A DNA stretch of 64,000 nucleotides from Anoplopoma fimbria (taxonomy: Eukaryota; Chordata; Actinopteri; Perciformes; Anoplopomatidae), in NCBI RefSeq assembly GCF_027596085.1, contig NC_072460.1, positions 278,093-342,092 of the forward strand, given 5' to 3'. Shown one piece after another: positions 1 through 64,000 of the stretch. The notes beneath the pieces are model-generated. The model was not told the DNA's origin. It ran no database searches and saw only the letters and a list, made by a program, of their open reading frames with translations. Position 1 is the stretch's first letter. The number at the start of each line of letters is the position of its first letter. Both the position numbers and the translations under genes were made by a program.

Positions 1-413
1 ATGAATATTGTAATAATAATATTAATCTGTAATGATTGATAATTAAAAATAAATTGTTACTATAACCTGTTTTAGATCGGGGTGAGCTACATTAGAATAA
101 AATGTTATACCTTAAAAAACACACAGTAAACATTTTTATCAGTTACATGTGAAAGATTAGAATAGATTTAAAATAAACAAAACAAAACACTGATAACATT
201 TTATAGCAACTGATATTTTTGACTTTATCAAAAACAAAGATATTTTTGAACATGTAACATGTCTTTATCTTTTTTTTATCTTTTTGAATTGTTGTGAAAC
301 AATAGTGCTTTAGAAGTTTTGCTGTACTAAATCACACATTATCAACATTGACAGAATTGATTAGTTTATTTATACAGTATAAATCTAGATTCTGAAGTCC
401 GTCTCGGCTGGAC

Positions 414-538
414 AAACCAGGGTTTAAACCCTGTTTGACTAACAAACCAGGGTTTAAACCCTGTTTGACTAACAAACCAGGGTTTAAACCCTGTTTGACT
501 AATAAACCAGGGTTTAAACCCTGTTTGACTAATAAACA
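414..538. repeat. 30-bp minisatellite made of perfect palindromes
   Basis: About four tandem 30-bp units. Each carries the 16-bp perfect palindrome CAGGGTTTAAACCCTG, at 418-433, 448-463, 478-493 and 508-523. Units differ only at one base (aacaaacc versus aataaacc). The rest of 1-950 shows AT-rich DNA and a 36-codon ORF at 670-780 that resembles nothing I recognise. I found no convincing 5' exon of the downstream gene in it. Confidence 0.9.
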
Positions 539-953
539 GCGCGTTGGCAGGGTCTGGGTGAGTTTGTCATCACTGGACTGAGCTGTGTAGCAGAGGGAGC
601 AGAGAACAGGGTGGAGGAGGAGGGGAAGCGATTGCTCCCTGGTCACCAGCTGTTCCTGCAGTCTGGGGCATGACGGATGTTTCCACAGAGAAGGTTACGG
701 GAAGCGCCGTTAAGATTGTGGCCTGCGCGGCAGATAATGACGATTCCTGGGTTAATCAGGGTGTTGTGGCTGATGTTTGACGAGGAGGGTGATAGGTTAA
801 GCGGTTGTTTTCAACATGTTTTTACTCCCGTTTCCGGAACGATACCTTCAGCAAAACAGGAGGTTTTTTTTCTAAGTAGAGTGGGCAGCCCACTCCCCCT
901 GGTATGTTCTCCCTCCCACACCATCGCTGCACTCTAGTTAAAAGTCGTGTTCC

Positions 954-2096
954 ATGTTTCCTCCTCTGAGAATTGTTCCTGCAGTGAACGAAACAACAGT
1001 GATAGCAAAACCTTCTATAGCAAAGCAACTATTTCTCAGTGTACACTTCAATTTAGGATTTCATAAAGACAGTCGTTTAATACCTGATGGTCTTTCCCTT
1101 TTCCCAGGCAACATCTCCCTCTCCCAGTCTCCTTTCCACCGCCTAGTGTCTGATAACATGCTACGGCCTCACGAGGGCGACCAGGTGGTCCCTTCTTCCC
1201 AGAGACGGACAGTGTTTGGGGGCCACCAGAGAGAAGCCAAACCGCTGCCGCCTCTGCCGGACCCTGAGGAGCTCATGTCTGATGAGGCCGCCGACAGTGA
1301 GGTGGAGTTTTTTACCAGTGACCGACGGCGACTTTTGCCCAAAAGCTGTCCAAAGGCCATGTGCAGGGGCATGAACACAGACTCTGGCAAAGTGAATTAC
1401 GCTTACCAGGAGAGCTGGTGGCGGTCTGGTGGTGCTGGGACCGGCTCCATGGCTTTCTCGTGGCCAAGCAGAGAGGACAGACCGACCTGTAGGGGAAGTG
1501 GGTTTTGGACACTAGCTGCCCAGAGAGAAGACCACCAGCCTGTGGTGTCAGCGGTCGGGGATACTTTGTCTAGCAAACAGCCGGACCAACACAGACTCCG
1601 GTTTCCCTGTTCAGGCCTTACTTCCCAGCCTCTCCACAGCAGCACCTCAACTGGTCCCACTGACAAACCACTAATCCCTCCTCGTATCCCCATCCCACCA
1701 AAGCCACCTGCTCTCTCAAAGACTGCGAGCGCCAACGAGGAAGACAAGCCTCCCAAAATCCCTCCAAGGGTCCCCTTAGTCCCACCCTGCCCACCACGTA
1801 CCCCGAGCCCCAAAAGCCTTCCGATTTATATCAACGGAGTGATGCCTGCCACACAGAGTTTTGCTGCTAACCCAAATTATGTGAGTAAGGCATCACAGAG
1901 ACAGCAGAGCGAAAGGGTGCCACCTGCAGCTCAGTTTTCTCCCTGCATTGTTCCCATTTTGAAGGACGGCAGAAAGGCCAGCGCTACACACTACATCCTC
2001 CTGCCGCCGGGCCGACCGGTGTACTCAGACAGACGAGAGAGACTCCTGAGTGAACCAGCCCGGATGGGAAGCAGCGGTGTCTGGCAGAACAGATAG
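954..2096 (+). CDS. errfi1: ERRFI1 (Mig-6/RALT)-like EGFR feedback inhibitor, last coding exon
   Basis: Cytoplasmic adaptor that in vertebrates binds the kinase domain of active EGFR-family receptors and blocks asymmetric dimers. The 380-codon frame contains, in order, the block LRPHEGDQVV, a KPLPPLP proline motif, the acidic EVEFFTSD segment, VNYAY, two PPRIPIPPKPP/PPRVPL SH3-ligand-like segments and RTPSPKSLP followed by the kinase-binding segment NGVMPATQSF...NPNYVS. Human ERRFI1 has the same order. The kinase-contact Met, Phe and Tyr are kept. The true exon 5' edge is uncertain: acceptors end at 984 and 1107, and the one at 1107 looks better, so the ATG at 954 may not be used. The N-terminal CRIB-like part must lie in exons outside the window or unrecognised. 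The protein ends soon after SEPARMGSS, so the human C-terminal tail is missing. Which of the fish paralogues this is cannot be told. Confidence 0.85.
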   Translation: MFPPLRIVPAVNETTVIAKPSIAKQLFLSVHFNLGFHKDSRLIPDGLSLFPGNISLSQSPFHRLVSDNMLRPHEGDQVVPSSQRRTVFGGHQREAKPLPPLPDPEELMSDEAADSEVEFFTSDRRRLLPKSCPKAMCRGMNTDSGKVNYAYQESWWRSGGAGTGSMAFSWPSREDRPTCRGSGFWTLAAQREDHQPVVSAVGDTLSSKQPDQHRLRFPCSGLTSQPLHSSTSTGPTDKPLIPPRIPIPPKPPALSKTASANEEDKPPKIPPRVPLVPPCPPRTPSPKSLPIYINGVMPATQSFAANPNYVSKASQRQQSERVPPAAQFSPCIVPILKDGRKASATHYILLPPGRPVYSDRRERLLSEPARMGSSGVWQNR

Positions 2097-3261
2097 AAAG
2101 CCTCACTTATGTCACTGTGTGAGACTGTGAAGGACATCAGAACCATGTGAAAACATCTACATGCTACATTGTTATTTTCCATGACGTATGACGTATTTCA
2201 ACACAACTCTGTGAGGTTTGATCTGTTTTTAACATCTTACCGCTCAGTATTTTTAGCAACATGAAAAAATGATAACATTCCAGTATTTTCACTAACACAT
2301 GAGAATATTTACATAAAGGTTTTTCATTTGGGTTTACTCAGAATGTTCAGATTTCACACAGTGAACATGTCTCATCACTCATTCACTTTTAAGTCTGACA
2401 GCCATATGTGCATATCACTAATACTATATTTCTTACAGGAGAGCAAATAATTACTGTACGTGCAAGCTGGGCTTGTACCAAACGGCTCATTCCATGTGCG
2501 TTTCTTTTAATGACAATGCTGCTTGAAATCTTAAGTATGATTGATTGATTGATTGATTGATTGATAGATTTAATGTTTTGCTGAATCATTCTCACATTAA
2601 GATTTGTTAAATTTAACAATGTGGCCAATATTAACACGACACAACACAACCGAAACATGATTTGAACTACAGTGAAACAAACACTTCCCCTGATAAATCT
2701 CTTAACTTCTGTTTCTATTTCAGTGCTAATGACTTTTGCAAAATATGACATAAGCATTGACTCTTGCATCACATTCTATGCTCATGTGCTCAAAGTTGAA
2801 TTTATTTGAAACCTGCAGCCACCCTCAAAATGATTGACAGGTCTTTTTTTTTTTATAAATATGAAGTACACAAGTCAACAACTCTTTACTTTTTTTTTTA
2901 TCAGTAGTGTTTGTATGCACAGTAAAAGAAGCTTTCATTTTAAATTGTGCTCAAATCACAAACTTTTAATCGTTATGATGAATTGTTTTTATTATGTTTG
3001 TGCTTTTATCTCAAACAATATATGTTCAAAAACGTACAGATTGGGCCTTTAATGATTCTTTATTTGTGTGTGTGTGTGTGTGTGTGGGCATGGAAGTCGT
3101 GTTACGTTTACACTGTAGAGATGCAGTACCCGGTCTACAACCCTCGTTACATCAAGAGGTTGGAAGTTCTCATGAAGATTCTGTTTAGAAGTTCATAATG
3201 TTGTTCATGTCAAAAGTAAATTGTTGTAAAATTGTTTTTTTAATCTATTTATAGAAATAAA
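2097..3261 (+). other. errfi1: errfi1 3' UTR with poly(A) signal
   Basis: AT-rich non-coding DNA with ATTTA-like runs follows the stop codon. It includes a short GATT tetranucleotide array near 2538-2565 and a TG array at 3066-3086. A canonical AATAAA lies at 3256-3261, followed by T-rich sequence. This is inferred to be the transcript end; no ORF here looks coding. Confidence 0.5.
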
Positions 3262-4172
3262 ATAACTTATTCATTCTATGATCTTTGGCTCAATGTCTTT
3301 TTCCCCCATCAGAACAATGATATGTACCAATGGAAAGATGTTTTTATTCTCATTTGGTCTGTTTTGCCAGTTTTTGACCATATTAATATTTCTGGTCATA
3401 ACCAAGAATACATTTTTGTATACAACTTGGAAAAACAGAAAAAAAACTTAAACTGGAGTTCTGTGACAAATTTTAATGGAGCATCAACAGAAGGCAACAG
3501 TGGATCAACACTGCTCACACAGGTTTGAGCTGCAGGATCAAAGAAAGTCAAGCATGTGATGGTAAAAAGAGTGACTGTTCCTTTTTTGTGGGAGTCATCA
3601 GGAAAGCACAAATAACTCTATTGTCCATTCTGCTCTATCTGCTTCGAGTTCAGTTCATTTGGGTATCATGGTGATTGGGCAGGATTTAAGTATCAAGTCT
3701 TACTCACGCATGTTGCATGTCTACCGTCTCTCTTTTTCTGACCTCCACATATACTATCACTCTCCATTAGATTAGTCTAATGAAGCAGAAATGTCACAAA
3801 CGTAATCTTGGAAAAAACTAACATTGCTTAAGTATCTAATGTTCACATGTGTGGGAATTTCCAAACTCCACAATTTATTAAATTTCTTATTATTCATTTC
3901 TAATTAGTTATGAGTTAAACATTTAATCAACATGACACAAAAAAAAAACCAGTTATTCTACCATGAAATTATTTCTTGTGCTTGCAAAATAAGTTAAAAA
4001 TAAACAGATAAAAACTTCTACTAAACCCTCCATTCACCTCTGCAGTTCATTATGGGCCTTATTGAATTTGGCCTGTGTTCTTCTACAGGCACTGCCTCAG
4101 CCGTCTCATCTCCTCGGGCTGAGGTCCTTCGTGCAGTCTCCAAGCTGAAGAGGTGGGATTTAGACTCTTGCT
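3262..4172. other. convergent spacer and emc1 3' UTR
   Basis: No coding signal is visible between the errfi1-like and emc1 transcripts, which converge here. On the minus strand an AATAAA (plus-strand TTTATT at 3874-3879) lies about 300 bases past the emc1 stop codon and is the likely emc1 poly(A) signal. Short ORFs in the segment resemble nothing. Confidence 0.45.
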
Positions 4173-15990
<11,818 letters not shown>

Positions 15991-16170
15991 CGCAGCGCTG
16001 TTCTTCAGAGGAAGCAGGACCCGGAAGTCCCCGGAAGTCCTCGGCCTCCTTGTAGTGGCGGCGCGGTGCTGCCCCCTGCCGGGCGGAGGACAGACGGCAC
16101 GTCACCACCGACATGTGAGAGGTCATGTTTGACATGTTGAACATGTTTAACATGTTTAACATGTTTGACA
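15991..16170 (-). promoter_or_regulatory. emc1: emc1 proximal promoter/5' UTR with tandem ETS sites
   Basis: GC-rich DNA just upstream of the emc1 ATG. Two perfect CCGGAAGT ETS/GABP-type motifs lie 10 bp apart at 16021-16028 and 16031-16038, typical of TATA-less housekeeping promoters. Further out, CATGTT recurs at exactly 9-bp spacing at 16124, 16133, 16142, 16151 and 16160. The motifs are seen directly; promoter function is inferred from position. Confidence 0.6.
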
Positions 16171-16384
16171 GTGTCACAGACCAGACTGTAATGAACTGTG
16201 GTGGGCTCACGGTCATTGTGCAGAAACCCATGAGCACACAAGGTTAAGGTGGGTGATGCCAACAAAGTAATGTGTGTAAAGATTGAACACAAACAAATAT
16301 GTTGTTAGCAAAGCTTATCCCCAAAGATTAACAGGAAAACCCTGAGTTACCCTTCTCTAGATGAGTCCAGACTGCCTGTAGTGT

Positions 16385-16399
16385 GAGCGCCCCCTGTGG
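16385..16399. promoter_or_regulatory. CTCF-like GC-rich motif, spacer copy 1
   Basis: GAGCGCCCCCTGTGG; its reverse complement contains the AGGGGGCGC core of a CTCF site. The preceding GTAGTGT matches the flank of two further copies near ubr4 (18255 and 18415), so the three belong to one duplicated segment. Binding is a guess. Confidence 0.35.
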
Positions 16400-16420
16400 T
16401 TCTCTTTACATTACATTACA

Positions 16421-16423
16421 GTC

Positions 16424-16497
<74 letters not shown>
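16421..16497. repeat. (ATT)n microsatellite
   Basis: About 25 near-perfect ATT repeats between the left half of the split repeat and the LINE tail. It may have grown from the LINE's 3' tail repeat, since the LINE is on the minus strand and its 3' end abuts this array. Confidence 0.9.
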
Positions 16498-16502
16498 TAT
16501 TA

Positions 16503-16778
16503 TATTTCCTTTATTGATCCCCATGGGGGAAATTCGAGTGTTGCAGCAGCTCAACTACACAGACAATAAATACACATACTATACAACTACACAGACAATA
16601 AATACAGAAATAAGAATAAAAAGACAAATGTACACATATATCAACACATGGACAATAAATAAATATACATGTTACACAGACAAAAATAAAGATAGAACTA
16701 TATAAGATCTAAATAGATCTATATATACAGATATACAGACACAGACAATCAGCATGATGACAGACTGTGGTCTATAGA

Positions 16779-16822
<44 letters not shown>

Positions 16823-16875
16823 GCATATGACATGACTGTGGTCTATCAGCATGTTGACAGACTGTGGTCTATAGA

Positions 16876-16915
<40 letters not shown>

Positions 16916-16941
16916 CATGGTGACAGACTGTGGTCTATAGA

Positions 16942-16983
<42 letters not shown>

Positions 16984-17110
16984 CATGGTGACAGACTGTG
17001 GTCTCTGCTGTTGTTGTACAGTCTGATGGCAGTGGGCACAAATGAGCGTCTGAAGCTCCGTCCTGCTCTTTGGTAGAATCAGCCGATGGCTGAACGAGCT
17101 GCCCAGCTGC
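16503..17110 (-). mobile_element. LINE 3' fragment (minus strand) swollen by AT microsatellites
   Basis: Read on the minus strand from about 17110, it encodes the tail SFRRSFVPTAIRLYNNSRDH typical of fish L2/CR1/Rex-type ORF2 ends. The 3' UTR ends in the complement of TTTATTGATCCCCATGGGGG. The UTR has been expanded: about 65-bp units (GACAGACTGTGGTCTATAGA plus a TA run plus ATCAGCATG) are repeated around 16760-16990, with TA arrays at 16782-16816, 16878-16911 and 16944-16980. Confidence 0.7.
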
Positions 17111-17384
17111 CACAGCTCCTCACCCAGAGAGGACAGGAGGACCCAGCTGCCACATGTAGCAGACGCTTTATCCAAAGAGACTCACAGGAAGTGTGTTCAA
17201 CATAGGTATTCAAGAGAACTACTAGTCACCAGAAGTCATCAGTGCATCTCCTTTCTTAAACAAGCATCTAAAAGCATAAACCAGAGCAAAAGTATAGTGC
17301 AGAGGCAAGTTACTACGAAAACAATAATTGCAACAGACTAATACGAATACAATAAGTGCTACGAGGAAGGCTCAGGGTAGTACT

Positions 17385-18128
17385 TCTTTATCAGGTAGTA
17401 CTTCTTTATCAGTAGTACTTCTTTATCAGGTAGTACTTCTTTATCAGGTAGTACTTCTTTATCAGGTAGTACTTCTTTATCAGGTAGTACTTCTTTATCA
17501 GTAGTACTTCTTTATCAGGTAGTACTTCTTAGTACTTCTTTATCATCAGGTAGTACTTCTTTATCAGGTAGTACTTCTTTATCAGGTAGTACTTCTTTAT
17601 CAGGTAGTACTTCTTTATCAGGTAGTACTTCTTTACTTCTTTATCAGGTAGTACTTCTTTATCAGTAGTACTTCTTTATCAGGTAGTACTTTTTTGTCAG
17701 GTAGTACTTCTTTATCAGGTAGTACTTCTTTATCAGTAGTTTCTTTATCAGTAGTACTTCTTTATCAGGTAGTACTTCTTTATCAGGTAGTACTTCTTTA
17801 TCAGGTAGTACTTCTTTATCAGTAGTACTTCTTTATCAGGTAGTACTTTATCTTTTCTTTATCAGGTAGTACTTCTTTATCAGGTAGTACTTCTTTATCA
17901 GTTACTTCTTTATCAGGTAGTACTTCTTTATCAGGTAGTATCAGGTTACTTTATCAGGTAGTACTTCTTTATCAGGTTTATCAGTAGTACTTCTTTATCA
18001 GTAGTACTTCTTTATCAGGTAGTACTTCTTTATCAGGTAGTACTTCTTTATCAGGTAGTACTTCTTTATCAGTAGTACTTCTTTATCAGGTAGTACTTCT
18101 TTATCAGTAGTACTTCTTTATCAGGTAG
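17385..18128. repeat. 17/18-bp minisatellite upstream of ubr4
   Basis: About 40 copies of GGTAGTACTTCTTTATCA, mixing an 18-bp form (...TCAGGTAGT) and a 17-bp form lacking one G, with several truncated units (near 17525, 17630, 17850, 17940). It ends about 350 bp before the ubr4 ATG. Confidence 0.95.
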
Positions 18129-18229
18129 TGCTTCTTGAAGAGGTGAGGTTAAAGATGGGCAGTGACTCTGCTGTCCTGAGGTCAGTGGGGAGTTCATTCC
18201 TCCACTGAGGGGTCAGGACAGAGAGAACT

Positions 18230-18479
18230 TCCACTTCCTGTCCTCCTGTAGTGTGAGCGCCCCCTGCGGCTCACTGCCTGTAGTTCACTTCCTGCCTGTC
18301 TCACTGCCTGCCTGCCTCACTTCCTGTAGTTCACTTCCTGCCTGTCTCACTTCCTGTAGCTCACTTCCTGCCTGTCTCACTTCCTGTAGCTGACTTCCTG
18401 TCCTCCTGTAGTGTGAGCGCCCCCTGCGGTTCACTGCCCGCAGTAGCTGACTTCCTGTCTTCCTGCAGCTGTCTGTAAG
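18230..18479 (+). promoter_or_regulatory. ubr4: ubr4 proximal promoter with ETS-like and CTCF-like clusters
   Basis: ACTTCCTG (complement CAGGAAGT, ETS core) occurs nine times: 18233, 18287, 18319, 18333, 18349, 18363, 18379, 18393 and 18450. Much of this is a local tandem array. Two GAGCGCCCCCTGCGG motifs with CTCF-like cores lie at 18255 and 18415. The start codon sits in AAGATGGCG, which fits both a strong Kozak context and a YY1-type motif. Sites are seen; use is inferred. Confidence 0.5.

Positions 18480-64000
<45,521 letters not shown>

Larger units (their letters stand above)
16405..17235. repeat. teleost interspersed repeat split by later insertions
   Basis: The left part (TTACATTACATTACAGTCAT, from 16406) and the right part (GCAGACGCTTTATCCAAAGA, from about 17158) together match the uninterrupted copy at 24113-24175, where CAGTCATTTA runs straight into GCAGACGCTTTT. 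Between them lie an ATT microsatellite and a minus-strand LINE fragment. The repeat was therefore there first and was opened by insertion. Copies of this core are very common in fish genomes. Confidence 0.75.

Noticed and set aside
1403..1813. 136-codon minus-strand ORF opposite the errfi1-like exon
   Set aside because: It is a shadow of the proline-rich coding strand (Gly-rich antisense) with no independent evidence.
16124..16165. p53 response element upstream of emc1
   Set aside because: Only one half-site fits the consensus fully and the 9-bp period does not allow adjacent 10-bp half-sites.

Overview
The window is nuclear DNA of a ray-finned (teleost) fish. This follows from spliced vertebrate genes with short introns, close matches to vertebrate EMC1, UBR4 and ERRFI1 proteins, fish-type LINE tails and DNA-transposon remnants, and abundant micro- and minisatellites. 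Nothing prokaryotic is present. Gene identities rest on recognising the proteins by eye; no database was searched.

Layout. (1) 1-4172: the 3' part of an errfi1-like gene (plus strand, large last exon ending at 2096), then its 3' UTR and a short convergent spacer. (2) 4173-15990: the complete emc1 gene on the minus strand, 22 coding exons joining in frame to 960 codons, with a 2.1-kb 43-bp minisatellite filling intron 1. (3) 15991-18479: the divergent emc1/ubr4 spacer. It holds ETS-type sites at both ends, a teleost repeat split by a LINE fragment and microsatellites, and an 18-bp minisatellite. (4) 18480-64000: ubr4 on the plus strand, 79 complete exons plus the start of exon 80, about 4,050 codons. 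The C-terminal E3 module lies beyond the window. The 6.6-kb intron 14 carries a pogo/Tigger-like transposon with its own internal minisatellite.

Emc1 is the large lumenal subunit of the ER membrane insertase complex. Ubr4 is a giant UBR-box E3 ubiquitin ligase. Errfi1 is a feedback inhibitor of EGFR-family kinases. They are neighbours, not a pathway; the divergent emc1-ubr4 pair is also the arrangement I know from mammals.

No previously undescribed gene system was found. The points most worth checking are: a one-base frameshift in the proline-rich tract of ubr4 exon 15 (probably an assembly error); three GC-AG introns whose use is forced by reading frame; two frame-preserving microexon candidates; a UIM-like helix in ubr4; a changed double-tyrosine site in errfi1; tandem-repeat growth inside or beside transposons; and a TIR element inserted a few bases from a ubr4 splice donor.
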